DNA of 64,000 nucleotides from Meiothermus sp. (GCF_026004115.1 NZ_BPIM01000001.1:2460501-2524500), one strand, 5' to 3'. Shown: positions 52,111-62,694, counted from the stretch's first letter. A program made the numbers and translations. The notes: generated from the letters alone by a model not told the origin.

Positions 52111-52856
52111 AAGGCGGTCATCCCCCCATCCACGGCCAGAACCTGCCCGGTCACATAGTCCGAGGCCGGGCTGCACAGGTACAGGGCGGCGGCAGCCAGC
52201 TCGCCCGTTTTGCCGATGCGGCCCAAAGGGGTGCGCTCGCGCACAAGTTGCTCGGTGCGGGCCAGCAGCTTCTCGGTCATGCGGGTGGGGAAGAAGCCGG
52301 GGGCCAGGGCATTGACCCGGATGCCATAGGGCCCCCATTTGACGGCCAGGTCGCGGGTGAGGGCAATGAGCGCCCCCTTGGAAGCCGAGTAGGCGGCGGC
52401 GTCCATGACCTCGCTGGGGCTGCCGGCCAGCCCGGCCACCGAGGCGATGTTGAGAATTTTGCCGTAGCCACGTGTTTTCATGCTGCGGGCTGCAATGCGC
52501 GAGGCCAGGAAAGCCCCGGTTACGTTGATGTCCAGTACCTCGCGGATTTTTTCCACCGGTACTTCCAGCGCGTCCTGGCCCCAGGTGACCCCGGCGGCAT
52601 TAACCAGGATGTCAATGGGGCCGGTGCGGGCAAAGGCGGCCTCGAGGCTTCCTTCGTCCTGAACATTGCCCACCAGGATTAGAGCGTCCGGTATGAGCTT
52701 CAGGGCCTCCTCGAAGAAGCTCTCCCGCCGGGCGAGCAACGCAACTTTGGCCCCGGCTTCGCGCAAGCCACAGGCAATCTCCAGCCCCAGACCCCTCGAG
52801 CCCCCGGTCACGAGGGCGGTTTTGCCGTTCAGGCTGAACTGATCGAGGACTTTCAT
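52107..52856 (-). CDS. Short-chain dehydrogenase/reductase
   Basis: A 249-residue classical SDR: cofactor site TGGSRGLGLEIA (about 18-29), NAAG (about 88-91), and the catalytic Ser (NIASVAG), Tyr and Lys (YSASKGALIA). It looks like a gluconate 5-dehydrogenase or 3-oxoacyl reductase. Within this operon a role in reducing or oxidising a hydroxyacyl-CoA is likely, by context. Confidence 0.9.
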   Translation of the reverse strand: MKVLDQFSLNGKTALVTGGSRGLGLEIACGLREAGAKVALLARRESFFEEALKLIPDALILVGNVQDEGSLEAAFARTGPIDILVNAAGVTWGQDALEVPVEKIREVLDINVTGAFLASRIAARSMKTRGYGKILNIASVAGLAGSPSEVMDAAAYSASKGALIALTRDLAVKWGPYGIRVNALAPGFFPTRMTEKLLARTEQLVRERTPLGRIGKTGELAAAALYLCSPASDYVTGQVLAVDGGMTAL

Positions 52857-52880
52857 ACACCCAGATGATACCGCCTGCCC

Positions 52881-54083
<1,203 letters not shown>

Positions 54084-54142
54084 GATTGTCCTGTGTTTTA
54101 CCCTCTGGGGTTCTATTGGGCAAGGGGTTTTGGCGAACCCCC

Positions 54143-54520
54143 CTAGGCGGAGGTTTCCATACGGAAGACCGTGCCGGTAAACAGCGCCACCACCCGCTCG
54201 CCGCTGCGGATTTCGATGCGGTAGGTAGCGGTGCGGCGGCCCAGGTTTTCTTCGCTGGCGTGGGCTTCCAGATATTCTCCGGCCCGTACGGCCTTGAAGT
54301 ACTGCATCTGGGTGGAGAGGGCCACTGCGGGGGTGCCGTGGGCGTTGGAGGCCAGGGCAAAAGCGGCATCGGCCAGGCTATAGAGGAAGCCGCCGTGACA
54401 AGAGCCGTGGATGTTGAGGTGCTCTGGCTTCACCTGAGCGGCTACCACGGCCTTGCCAGGCTCCAGTAGCTGGGTCTTCAGGCCCAGCAGCTGCATGTAG
54501 GGGTCGGTGGTGGCGGTCAT
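54143..54520 (-). CDS. paaI: Phenylacetate-pathway thioesterase PaaI
   Basis: A 125-residue hotdog thioesterase of the PaaI group: LNIHGSCHGGFLYSLADAAFALASNAHG with the family's catalytic Asp in LADAAF, then ALSTQMQYFKAVRAGEYLEAHA. Relatives hydrolyse ring-hydroxylated phenylacetyl-CoA and free CoA when the pathway stalls. The start overlaps the preceding ABC ATPase stop by four bases. Confidence 0.92.
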   Translation of the reverse strand: MTATTDPYMQLLGLKTQLLEPGKAVVAAQVKPEHLNIHGSCHGGFLYSLADAAFALASNAHGTPAVALSTQMQYFKAVRAGEYLEAHASEENLGRRTATYRIEIRSGERVVALFTGTVFRMETSA

Positions 54521-55254
54521 GATCCGGCTTCGGTTTTGGTGCGGATACCCAGGTAGCTCTCAATTACCCGTGGGTCGTGCAGCAGGTCTTGTCCCCGGCC
54601 CTCCATGACCAGCTCACCGGCCTCGAGCACATACCCCCGGTCGGCCAGTTTGAGGGCCATGCGGGCGTTCTGCTCCACCACCAGGATGGGGGTACCCTGG
54701 GCTTTGAGCTGACCCAGGATGTGAAAAATCTCCTGCACAATCAGCGGGGCCAGCCCCAGGCTGGGCTCGTCCAGCAGCAGGAGTTTGGGCCGAGCCATGA
54801 GGGCTCGCCCAATGGCCAGCATCTGCTGCTCCCCCCCGGACATGGTGCCCGCGAGTTGCTTGCGGCGCTCGAGCAGGCGGGGGAAGAGGGTATAGACACG
54901 CTCGAGGTCTTCGCGGATGCCCTTTTCGCGCCGCTGGAAGCGAGAAAAAGCCCCTAAGAGCAGGTTATCTTCTACTTCCATCGAGGCAAACAGTTCACGC
55001 TTCTCGGGCACCATCACCAGGCCCTGGGTGGCCAGGGCCTCGGGGCTGCGGCGCGCCAGGGTCTGCCCCTGGTAGCGCACCGTGCCGCTGGTATTCACCA
55101 GCCCCACAATCCCCTTGAGGGCGCTGCTCTTACCCGCGCCGTTGGGGCCAATGAGCGTGATAGCCTCGCCCGCCCCCACCGAGAGCGACAGGTTGCGCAC
55201 AGCTTCCACAGCGCCATAGCGCACGGTGAGGTTTTGTACTTCCAGCACGCTCAT
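54517..55254 (-). CDS. livF: Branched-chain-type ABC transporter ATPase (LivF)
   Basis: A 245-residue ATPase: Walker A GPNGAGKSSALKG (about 38-50), signature LAGTMSGGEQQMLAIGRAL, Walker B KLLLLDEPSLGLAP and the H-loop VVEQNARMALKLADRGYVLE. It powers import with the fused permease-ATPase and the LivH-like permease. Its position in an aromatic-acid operon suggests an aromatic or branched acid substrate rather than leucine; inferred. Confidence 0.92.
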   Translation of the reverse strand: MSVLEVQNLTVRYGAVEAVRNLSLSVGAGEAITLIGPNGAGKSSALKGIVGLVNTSGTVRYQGQTLARRSPEALATQGLVMVPEKRELFASMEVEDNLLLGAFSRFQRREKGIREDLERVYTLFPRLLERRKQLAGTMSGGEQQMLAIGRALMARPKLLLLDEPSLGLAPLIVQEIFHILGQLKAQGTPILVVEQNARMALKLADRGYVLEAGELVMEGRGQDLLHDPRVIESYLGIRTKTEAGS

Positions 55255-55276
55255 GCCAGCTCCTTTTTGGCCCCGT

Positions 55277-57049
55277 TCATGCCACCTCCCCCAGGTACGC
55301 CTCGATCACCTTGGGGTTGCGCTGCACCTCGGCAGGGCTACCCTCGGCTAGCTTTTCCCCATAATGCATCACCACCACCCGGTCGACCAGTCCCATTACC
55401 AGATCCATGTCGTGATCCACCAGCAGCACCGTGACCCCTTCGTTCACCAGCTTGCGGATTAGAGCGGCAAACTGGCGTTTTTCCCCGGCCCTGAGTCCGG
55501 CGGCGGGTTCGTCTAACAGCAGCACCTCGGGCCCCGAGGCCAGGGCCCGGGCAATTTCCAGCAGGCGCAACTGGCCAATCGCCAGTCCATCGGCTTTTTG
55601 GTGGGCAATCTGGGCTAGCCCCACCCGCTCCAGCGCCCGGTAGGCTTCGGCCAGGGCGGCTTTTTCCTCTGACCCCTGCCAGCCAAGCATGGAGGCCACC
55701 AGACCCCGCTGGGTTCGGGCATAAGTGCCCAGAGCGGCGTTTTCCAGCACGCTCATCTCGGGAAAGAGGTGGGGGTGCTGGAAGGTGCGGGCAATCCCCA
55801 GCCGGTGTACCTCGTAGGGCATGCGGCCCGATATGACCTGGCCCTTGAAGCGCACCGCACCCTCGCTGGGGGCATAGACCGAGGTAATCATGTTGAAGCA
55901 GGTGGACTTGCCCGCGCCGTTGGGGCCAATGAGGGCCAGAATCTCGCCCCGACGGAGCTGGAAGCTCATGCCATTGACCGCCAACAAGCCGCCAAAGCGC
56001 TTGGTCAGGTTGTCCACCTCGAGCACCACCTCGCCCGCCTGCCCGCTGCTCAGTCGAGTCGGCAGGCCGCTGCCGCTGGGGTTTTGCGCCCGGGCCTTGG
56101 GCAAATAGCGCTCGAGGAAGGTCCACAGGCCCTTGGGGGCGAACATCAAAATCAGTACCAGAATGAGGCCGTAAGCGATGATTTCGTAGTTCCCGGTGCG
56201 CCCAAAGATGCGCGGCAAGAGGCCCTTCAGGATTTCCTCGAGGCCCGTCACCAGCCCCGAGCCCAGAATGACCCCCGGAATGCTCCCCACCCCGCCGGCT
56301 ACCGCTGCAATCAGATACTTGATGGAGGCTTCCAGACTAAAGGGGGTGGGGTTGATGAACTTCTGGTAGTGCACATAAAGCCAGCCTGCCAGGCCCGCAT
56401 AGATGGCCGAAAGCACAAAAACCTGGAGTTTCAAGACCGCCGGATTGACGCCAAAACTGGCTGCGGCAATGGCGTCGCCCTTGGAGGCCCGCATGGCCCG
56501 CCCGTTGCGGCTGTTGGTCAGGTTCCAGGCGGTCCAGGCCCCAACCAACACAAAGAACCAGGCCAGGTAGAAAAAGCTTCGGCTGTCGTTCAGGGTAAAG
56601 CCGAAGATAGAAATAGGAGGAATTCCGCGCAGGCCGGTGTGTCCGCCGGTCAGATCAATCCAGCTTCCCATGGCGATATACAAGGCCATGCACCAGGCAA
56701 TGGTCGAAAGCGGCAGGTAATGGCCTTTGAGGCGGGCGGTAATGCCTCCCAGAACCAAAGCGCCGCCGACCGCCATCAGAATCCCCAGGGGAAGGGTGAA
56801 CCAGGGGTTCCAACCCTGGCCAATAGTCAGGAGGGCACTGGTGTAGGCGGCCAGACCCATGAAGGCGGCTTGCCCAAAGCTGGTCATGCCCGCGAGGCCC
56901 GTGAGCAGATAAAGCCCCAGGGCGACCAACGCGCCAAAGGCAATGTAGTTGCCTACAGTCAGGTAAAACGAGGTAGGGGGCAGTAAAACCGGTAGCAACA
57001 GCACCAGCGCCACGGCCGCCAGGGTGAGGGGGGAAAGCCTGAGGTTCAT
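55277..57049 (-). CDS. LivM permease fused to LivG ATPase
   Basis: A 590-residue fusion. Residues 1-310 are a LivM-type permease (helices near 10-28, 30-50, 55-75, 80-103, 115-130, 160-177, 205-225, 245-265, 290-305; GLAGMTSFGQAAFMGLAAYT motif). A linker (about 311-340, rich in Ser/Gly/Pro) leads to a LivG ATPase (341-590) with Walker A GPNGAGKS (375-382), a degenerate signature LAIGQ (489-493), Walker B LLLDEPAAG and His546 in VDHDMDL. In E. coli these are two proteins. The start overlaps livH (TGATG). Confidence 0.92.
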   Translation of the reverse strand: MNLRLSPLTLAAVALVLLLPVLLPPTSFYLTVGNYIAFGALVALGLYLLTGLAGMTSFGQAAFMGLAAYTSALLTIGQGWNPWFTLPLGILMAVGGALVLGGITARLKGHYLPLSTIAWCMALYIAMGSWIDLTGGHTGLRGIPPISIFGFTLNDSRSFFYLAWFFVLVGAWTAWNLTNSRNGRAMRASKGDAIAAASFGVNPAVLKLQVFVLSAIYAGLAGWLYVHYQKFINPTPFSLEASIKYLIAAVAGGVGSIPGVILGSGLVTGLEEILKGLLPRIFGRTGNYEIIAYGLILVLILMFAPKGLWTFLERYLPKARAQNPSGSGLPTRLSSGQAGEVVLEVDNLTKRFGGLLAVNGMSFQLRRGEILALIGPNGAGKSTCFNMITSVYAPSEGAVRFKGQVISGRMPYEVHRLGIARTFQHPHLFPEMSVLENAALGTYARTQRGLVASMLGWQGSEEKAALAEAYRALERVGLAQIAHQKADGLAIGQLRLLEIARALASGPEVLLLDEPAAGLRAGEKRQFAALIRKLVNEGVTVLLVDHDMDLVMGLVDRVVVMHYGEKLAEGSPAEVQRNPKVIEAYLGEVA

Positions 57050-58080
57050 CAGTCTTCCTCCCCGATTTCGTGGCTTTGCAGGCTACGCCACAACAGGATG
57101 GGCAGCAGCAGGGCAAAAACGATGGCGTCCTTATAGGCGCTGGCCTGGAAAGAAGCCCACGACTCCATAGCCCCCACCAACAAGGCCCCCACCACCGCCA
57201 GTGGGTAGCTAACCAGGCCGCCCAGAATTCCGGCCACGAAGCCCTTGAGCCCCAGCAAGAAGCCCTGGAAATAGGCCGGGGAGATCAGAGGTGCCAGCAG
57301 CATCCCGCTCACACAGGCAATGAACGTGGCAATGCCAAAAGAAACATAACCGGCCTGACTGGGACTGATGCCCAGGAGCCGGGCCCCGTACCGATTGACG
57401 GCGCAGGCCCGCAGGGCCTTGCCGAAGATGCTGCGGGTAAAAAAAAGGTAGAGCCCCACCATAGCCACCAAGGCAAAGCCGTACACCAGGAAGGCCTGGT
57501 TGTTCACCGGCACGAGCCCAAGAGTGGTTTGCCCGGACAGGATGGGGGGCAGGCGGAACTGCTCGGGACCAAAAAACACCAGCCCCAAACCCATAAAGGC
57601 AAAGTGTAAACCCACTGCAATAATCAGATAGGTCAGCACGCTGGCGTTCTTGGCAGGTTCGAAAAAAAGCCGGTAGGAAGCGGGGCCAATAGGCAGCACC
57701 ACCAGGATGGCTAAAAGCCAGCCCAGCCACATCGGTACCCCCTGGGCACCCCACCAGGCCAGGCCCAGCACGCTGAGCGCGCCCAGCAGGAGCAATCCGA
57801 CCCGTCTAAGGTTTGTTCGGTCTAAAACGGCCCACCAGGTCAACATGGCGGCGGCCAGCCAGGCCGTGCCGGGAATCTGGCCCTCTAGGTTGAGCCCGCT
57901 GACCTCGGAGGGCAGGAACCACACGTAGGTGAGGGGGGCAAACACCAAAAATTCACCCAGTGGAACCAGAATTACCCGGGTCACCGCAAAAACCAGAACC
58001 AGCGCGAGGCCCAGCAAGGCGTAGATAGTGCCGTTTTGCAGGGCGTCTGCGGTCAGAAAGGAAACAATCGTCCAGTCCAT
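57049..58080 (-). CDS. livH: Branched-chain-type ABC transporter permease (LivH)
   Basis: A 343-residue multipass permease with NGTIYALLGLALVLVFAVTRVI near the N-terminus and the EAA-like LRACAVNRYGARLLGISPSQAGYVSFGIATF region. About 50 residues longer than E. coli LivH (308), from an extra hydrophobic stretch at about 60-130. ATG 58080 is chosen since it begins the first membrane helix; sequence upstream is low-quality open frame. Its stop overlaps the next gene start. Confidence 0.9.
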   Translation of the reverse strand: MDWTIVSFLTADALQNGTIYALLGLALVLVFAVTRVILVPLGEFLVFAPLTYVWFLPSEVSGLNLEGQIPGTAWLAAAMLTWWAVLDRTNLRRVGLLLLGALSVLGLAWWGAQGVPMWLGWLLAILVVLPIGPASYRLFFEPAKNASVLTYLIIAVGLHFAFMGLGLVFFGPEQFRLPPILSGQTTLGLVPVNNQAFLVYGFALVAMVGLYLFFTRSIFGKALRACAVNRYGARLLGISPSQAGYVSFGIATFIACVSGMLLAPLISPAYFQGFLLGLKGFVAGILGGLVSYPLAVVGALLVGAMESWASFQASAYKDAIVFALLLPILLWRSLQSHEIGEED

Positions 58081-58165
58081 AAGAAAAGAGCAGGGGGAGG
58101 GGGAGCCAGGGGGAGGGGAGCGAGGGGATGCCCCCAGCTCCACCAAAACCCCTGCCCCCAGCTCG

Positions 58166-59359
58166 TTACCTGAAGGTGCGCAGCAGCTTCCAATCCAGCT
58201 TGCCAGCAGGCGTTTTGACAATCTCCACCATGACCGCCGCCTCGTTGAAGCGCAGGCCCAGGTGGTCGGTGGGCGACATGTTGAAGATACCGTGGGTGCC
58301 CACTACATTTCGGGTGGCCTCGAGTTCATCGCGCAGCACCCGGCGGAAGGCAGCCAGATTGGTGGTTTGTTCACGCCGCAAGGCCCGCTCGAGGGCCGGG
58401 CGCAGGATGGCCCAGGCATCGTAGGCGTGGCCGCCAAAGGTGGAGTAGCTGCCAATGCCAAAGCGCGACTCGTACTGCTGGACATAGCTTGTGGCGACCT
58501 GCCGGTTGGGGAAGTCGGGCGGCAGTTGGTCGAAGACCAGCACCGGGCCCGCGGGCAGCCGGGTGCCCACCACCACGTCGCCACCCACCCGCAGGAAGTC
58601 GGGGTTGGCCACGCCGTGGGTCTGATAAATAAGGCCGCGGTAGCCGCGCTCGCGCAGGGTGCGCTGGGGCAGCACCGGCGCGGTACCCGAGCCCCCAATC
58701 AAAACCGCATCGGGGTTGCGGGACAGGATGCGTAGAATCTGTCCGGCCACCGAGGTATCGGTGCGGGCAAAGCGCTCGGAGGCCACCACCTGGATGCCGG
58801 CCTCGCGGGCCGCCGCCTCAAAGGCTCGCGCCCAGCCCTCGCCATAAGCGTCGTTAAAGCCGATGTAAGCGGCTGTCTTGACCCCGGAGGCGGCCATGTC
58901 CCGCACGATGGGCTGGCTCATCTGCTGCTCGGTCTGTGGGGTTTTAAACACCCAGCGCCGCTTTTCGTCCACCGGGAAGACAATTTCTAAGTTGGCTGCC
59001 ATCGAGATTTTGGGCACGCCGGCCTCGGCCACCACATCGATCATGCCCAGGCTGGCCGGGGTGGTGGTGGTGCCGATGATGGCCAGCGCCTGGTCTTCCT
59101 GAACAAGCCGCCGGGCGGCCCGCACGGCCTGGGTGGTGTCGGAAGCATCGTCGATAATCACAAATTGCACCGGACGACCCGCTACCCCGCCCCGCCGGTT
59201 GACCTGTTCTTCCAGCAGAACCAGGGTGTTGCGCTCGGGGATACCCAGGCTGGCTGCGGGGCCGGTGGCCGAGACCACTACCCCGATTTTGAGCGGGGCC
59301 TGCTGGGCCAGGCCCAGCCCCAGTCCAAGTGCCAACAGTCCTACCAAAACTCGCTTCAT
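58166..59359 (-). CDS. ABC transporter substrate-binding protein (Leu/Ile/Val-type)
   Basis: A 397-residue periplasmic receptor: signal peptide (1-18, ending GLAQQ) and a two-lobed receptor fold with PLKIGVVVSATGPAASLGIPERN at the start, DDASDTTQAVRAARRLVQED and AYIGFNDAYGEGWARAFE. Relatives bind branched amino acids, amides or aromatic acids. Its gene overlaps the PaaH-like gene by four bases. ATG 59359 follows AAAGGAGG. Confidence 0.92.
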   Translation of the reverse strand: MKRVLVGLLALGLGLGLAQQAPLKIGVVVSATGPAASLGIPERNTLVLLEEQVNRRGGVAGRPVQFVIIDDASDTTQAVRAARRLVQEDQALAIIGTTTTPASLGMIDVVAEAGVPKISMAANLEIVFPVDEKRRWVFKTPQTEQQMSQPIVRDMAASGVKTAAYIGFNDAYGEGWARAFEAAAREAGIQVVASERFARTDTSVAGQILRILSRNPDAVLIGGSGTAPVLPQRTLRERGYRGLIYQTHGVANPDFLRVGGDVVVGTRLPAGPVLVFDQLPPDFPNRQVATSYVQQYESRFGIGSYSTFGGHAYDAWAILRPALERALRREQTTNLAAFRRVLRDELEATRNVVGTHGIFNMSPTDHLGLRFNEAAVMVEIVKTPAGKLDWKLLRTFR

Positions 59360-60930
59360 GTTGCCTCCTTTGTGCGGGTTAGTAAATCTCCCGGGGCGAG
59401 GGCCCCGGATAGATCCCCAAAGGTTTCGAGCCCGGCTGCCACCATCCGGCGCAGCAGGGGGTGAGGGCGGTAGCGGTCCTCGCCCAGCTCGGCGTGCAGG
59501 CCGTCCAGCGCCCGCAGGATGGGCTTGAGCCAGATGAACTCGGCCCATTCCAGGGGCCCCAGCGGATAGCCTGTGCCCAGGCGCATGGCCCGGTTCAGGT
59601 CTGCCGGGCTGGCCACGCCCTCAGCCAGGGCCGAGACCGCCTCGTTGATGAGCAAGGCCAGGATGCGAAACCCCACCCCGCCGGGCTGATCTTGCAGTAC
59701 CAGGGTGGTGCGCCCGTGGGCCTTGAAATAGCTTTGGGCCAGCTCGAGGGCCCTGTTTTCACCTCGCAGCGGGGCGTACAGTTCGACAATAGCCTTCTCG
59801 CCGATGGGTGGAACCAGGCTAAACCCGGCCAGCGGGCGTCCGTGGAACTCGGCCTGCACACCGCTCACGGAATGACCCCAGACCAGCGAAACCACCGGCA
59901 AGTTTTCGAAAAAGTCGTGCTTGCGCTCGAGCTTGACCCGGCAGTCCAGCACGAACTGCGCTTCGGCCACATTCTCGGTGTGGCGGAAGCGGGCCCGCAG
60001 CTCTTGGGCCAGGGGGTTGGGACCGATGATGATGGGAAGTGGGATATCGCCGGTTTGCGCCACAGGGGGTTCAGGCGGGGTAGGAGGCCCCGGCGGGTAG
60101 CTGTACCAGCCCTGTCCGGTTTTACGCCCCAGCAGCCCGGCGGCTACGCGCTGGTACTGCAAGGGGTGGGGCCTGTAGCGGGGTTCGCCGTAAAAAGCCT
60201 GATAGACCGAGCTCGAGGCGGCGTAGTTGACGTCCAGCCCGATCAAGTCCATCAGCTCAAAGGGCCCCATGGGGAAACCCAGTCCCCGCAGGATCCAGTC
60301 GATGCGCTCTTTGGGGATGCCCTCGCCATGGAGCCGCAGGGCTTCCCCGTAAAAGGGGCGGGCCACCCGGTTGACCAGAAACCCGGGCGCATCCGCGACC
60401 TGCACCGGCTCCTTGCCCCAGGCTTGCATCAGGTTGAAGGCGCGCTTTAGAAGGTCGGGGCTGGTTTGCAGACCTCCAATCACCTCGACGAGCTTCATGC
60501 GCTGGGCGGGGTTGAAAAAGTGCAGGCCGAGCACCCGCTCCGGGTGCTTGACCCTACCCGCAATGGCCGAGACCGAAAAGGTAGAGGTGTTGGTGGCCAG
60601 GATGTTGCTGGGGTTAAGCTCGCCCAGCTTGCCCAGCAGCTCTTGTTTGAGCTCGAGCTTCTCCGGTGCTGCCTCGATCACCAGGTCGGCCTGGGCGCAG
60701 TCCTCCAGAGACTGAGTGGTGTGGATGCGGGCCAGAGTTTCTTCTACCGACCCCTGCAAACGCCCTTTCTCGGCCATTTTTTGCAGGTCGGCGCGGATTT
60801 CGTTTAGCGATTTTTCCAGCGCTTGCGGCACAGGATCGTATAAGCGTACCCCGTGATCCGCCAACGCCGCTACCTGGGCGATGCCCCGGCCCATGGTGCC
60901 CGCCCCCAAAATCGCCACAGTTTCCTTCAC
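59356..60930 (-). CDS. paaH: 3-hydroxyacyl-CoA dehydrogenase (PaaH-like)
   Basis: A 524-residue enzyme. The Rossmann part has VAILGAGTMGRGIAQVAALADH near the start and VIEAAPE; the first C-terminal domain has HFFNPAQRMKLVEVI (catalytic His) and NRVARPFYGEAL. A second, duplicated C-terminal region (about 300-524) ends in FEWAEF-like GPLEWAEFIWLKP, as in PaaH/PaaC. It oxidises 3-hydroxyadipyl-CoA in phenylacetate breakdown. The start is taken as GTG 60930 with GGGAGG upstream; TTG 60933 is possible. It is the first gene of the operon. Confidence 0.92.
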   Translation of the reverse strand: MKETVAILGAGTMGRGIAQVAALADHGVRLYDPVPQALEKSLNEIRADLQKMAEKGRLQGSVEETLARIHTTQSLEDCAQADLVIEAAPEKLELKQELLGKLGELNPSNILATNTSTFSVSAIAGRVKHPERVLGLHFFNPAQRMKLVEVIGGLQTSPDLLKRAFNLMQAWGKEPVQVADAPGFLVNRVARPFYGEALRLHGEGIPKERIDWILRGLGFPMGPFELMDLIGLDVNYAASSSVYQAFYGEPRYRPHPLQYQRVAAGLLGRKTGQGWYSYPPGPPTPPEPPVAQTGDIPLPIIIGPNPLAQELRARFRHTENVAEAQFVLDCRVKLERKHDFFENLPVVSLVWGHSVSGVQAEFHGRPLAGFSLVPPIGEKAIVELYAPLRGENRALELAQSYFKAHGRTTLVLQDQPGGVGFRILALLINEAVSALAEGVASPADLNRAMRLGTGYPLGPLEWAEFIWLKPILRALDGLHAELGEDRYRPHPLLRRMVAAGLETFGDLSGALAPGDLLTRTKEAT

Positions 60931-60948
60931 CAAGCCTCCCTAATAACC

Positions 60949-60968
60949 AAACAAACACTCGTTTGTTT
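60949..60968. promoter_or_regulatory. Operator of the aromatic-acid operon
   Basis: AAACAAAC-ACTC-GTTTGTTT is a perfect 8-bp dyad about 20 bases after the predicted transcription start and just before the ribosome site of the first gene. This size and place suit a TetR-type repressor such as PaaR. No regulator gene is in the window. Confidence 0.7.
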
Positions 60969-60986
60969 ACCTTTATGTTGGGCGTC

Positions 60987-61015
60987 AGTCTAAACGTCAG
61001 TTTTCTCGCTGTCAA
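60987..61015 (-). promoter_or_regulatory. Promoter of the leftward aromatic-acid operon
   Basis: TTGACA (61015-61010), a 17-bp spacer and TAGACT (60992-60987): close to consensus. It faces left, towards the PaaH-like gene, with an operator dyad directly downstream. Confidence 0.85.
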
Positions 61016-61141
61016 GCACTTTGCGCACCCTCTTCAAGCAGGTTGGCTACGTCCTTTATGGTCTCTAGCTCTGCTGGTGGGAGGCGTCTTATGGGTCCTT
61101 CGGCAGGGGGGTATACAACTAGTCGGCAGGGGGTCGTACAT

Positions 61142-62113
61142 CTAGATGACGTGCTGGGGCAGCCCTTGAAGCTCCGATTCCTGAATCTTTACCCAACCCC
61201 CCTCGAAGGCTTCCAAGAGCGAACCCTCCAGGAACCAGCTTTTAGGGGTTTTGGCGCCCCACAGGGTCTGGCGGCGGGGGTCGTTGAGGCTCCAGCGGAT
61301 GGGCTCGAAGTCGGGGTCTACCGTGGTGTAGTCGGAGGTATACAGCTCGATGCGGTGGCCGTCGGGGTCGCGCAGGTACAGGAAAAAGGCGTTGGAAACC
61401 CCGTGCCGACCCGGCCCGCGTTCGATGGCCTCGGTCTGCATGGCCCCGGCCAGGATGTCGCAGGCCCGGATAATGCTCATGGCGTCGGGCATCCAGTAGG
61501 CGAAGTGGTGCAGCCGGGGGCCGGTTCCGTTGGTGAGGGCCAGGTCGTGCACGTTGCCCTTGCGGTGAATCCAGGCGGCCCAGATTTTGCCGTCGTCGCC
61601 CTCGGTGTACTCCGACATCCGAAAGGCCAGCTTGTCCATGTACCAGCGGGTCATGGCCTCGACCTGAGGGGTCATTATGTTGATATGATCGATGCGCTGG
61701 ATACCGGGCCCTTTGTGCAGGTCGTAGCGCTGTAAAAGCCAGGGGTATTTCTGGCTTTCGGCGTAAAAGGCCACCGGCACGCCAAAGGGGTCTTGAACGC
61801 GGAGCATCCGGGGTCGGTCTTGTTCGGATTCCCAGCGGTGGGGCAGGCCCAGGGCCTCGGCCAGTTCGGCCAGAAGTTGCAAGTCGAGCTCACCGGCCAC
61901 CCGGTAGGCCAGGTGCTTGATGCCGGCCTCGGGGGCCAGCTCGAGCTTGAGGGTCCACTCGCGGTCTTCGGTGCCGCGCAGGTAGAGGGCGCCCGGGTTT
62001 TCGTGCAGCACGTTCAGGCCCAGCAAGTCCACGTAGAAGTGGCGCGATCGCTCGAGGTCGGTCACGTAAAACACCCCGTGGCCGATGCGGACAATATTGG
62101 GTATCTGGTTCAT
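61142..62113 (-). CDS. hpaD: 3,4-dihydroxyphenylacetate 2,3-dioxygenase
   Basis: A 323-residue extradiol ring-cleavage dioxygenase of the vicinal oxygen chelate fold, two repeats. Iron ligands are His143 (IQRIDHINIMT), His202 or His203 (RLHHFAYW) and Glu256 (DGHRIELYTSDY). The C-terminal TLWGAKTPKSWFLEGS is typical of homoprotocatechuate dioxygenases. It opens the ring of the HpaBC product. GGGGGTG precedes the ATG. Confidence 0.93.
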   Translation of the reverse strand: MNQIPNIVRIGHGVFYVTDLERSRHFYVDLLGLNVLHENPGALYLRGTEDREWTLKLELAPEAGIKHLAYRVAGELDLQLLAELAEALGLPHRWESEQDRPRMLRVQDPFGVPVAFYAESQKYPWLLQRYDLHKGPGIQRIDHINIMTPQVEAMTRWYMDKLAFRMSEYTEGDDGKIWAAWIHRKGNVHDLALTNGTGPRLHHFAYWMPDAMSIIRACDILAGAMQTEAIERGPGRHGVSNAFFLYLRDPDGHRIELYTSDYTTVDPDFEPIRWSLNDPRRQTLWGAKTPKSWFLEGSLLEAFEGGWVKIQESELQGLPQHVI

Positions 62114-62209
62114 GGTTGCACCCCCATCGTGTATAGGTTCTATTTCGCTTGCCAGCGGATAGGGAAAGCTTAAGTTCAGTGCATTTGGCCTTGAGCCTAC
62201 AGCTTCAGG

Positions 62210-62683
62210 CTAGGGTAGCTGCCGATAGCTGCGGTTCCAGTACAGCAAGGGCCGGGTATTGCTACCCAGCGCTACTTTTTCCACCTCTCCCACCACAATC
62301 TTGTGGGTGCCCCCCGGGTAGACCGCCCAGGTGCGGCAGTAGAGTGTGGCCAGAGCCCCCTCCAGGGCCGGGCTGTCCTCATCGGTGAGGGGTTGGTAGC
62401 CGTCCAGCGGTCGGCCCGCAAAATGGGCCGACGTGTGCTCGTGGCCCTCGGCCAGGAGGTTCACGGTAAAACGGCCGGCCTGCTCCAGCACGGGCCAGAG
62501 CTGGGCGGTTTCGTTGATACAGACCAGGATCAGGGGGGGCTCGAGGCTTACGCTGGTAAAGCTGCTGGCGGTCATGCCCCGGGCCTCGCTCTGGAAGCGA
62601 GCTGCGATCACCGTGATGCCGCTGGGCCAGTAGCTCATGGCCTGACGGAGCTGGTCGGAAAGCGAGGTTTGGGCGGTTTTCAT
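62210..62683 (-). CDS. hpaC: 4-hydroxyphenylacetate 3-monooxygenase flavin reductase
   Basis: A 157-residue FMN/FAD reductase of the HpaC type: AMSYWPSGITVIAAR, ARGMTASSFTSVSLEPPLILVCI, GRFTVNLLAEGHEHTSAHFAG and the C-terminal GGTHKIVVGEVEKV. It supplies reduced flavin to HpaB. The start is taken as ATG 62683; no strong ribosome site is seen, the upstream region being a heptad repeat. A longer frame to 62713 lies in that repeat. Confidence 0.93.
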   Translation of the reverse strand: MKTAQTSLSDQLRQAMSYWPSGITVIAARFQSEARGMTASSFTSVSLEPPLILVCINETAQLWPVLEQAGRFTVNLLAEGHEHTSAHFAGRPLDGYQPLTDEDSPALEGALATLYCRTWAVYPGGTHKIVVGEVEKVALGSNTRPLLYWNRSYRQLP

Positions 62684-62694
62684 GTGGAGTGAAG

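Noticed and set aside
55769-56986. Antisense frame of about 405 codons opposite the LivM-LivG fusion
   Set aside because: Shadow of the ABC gene; no hydrophobic or enzymatic motif.
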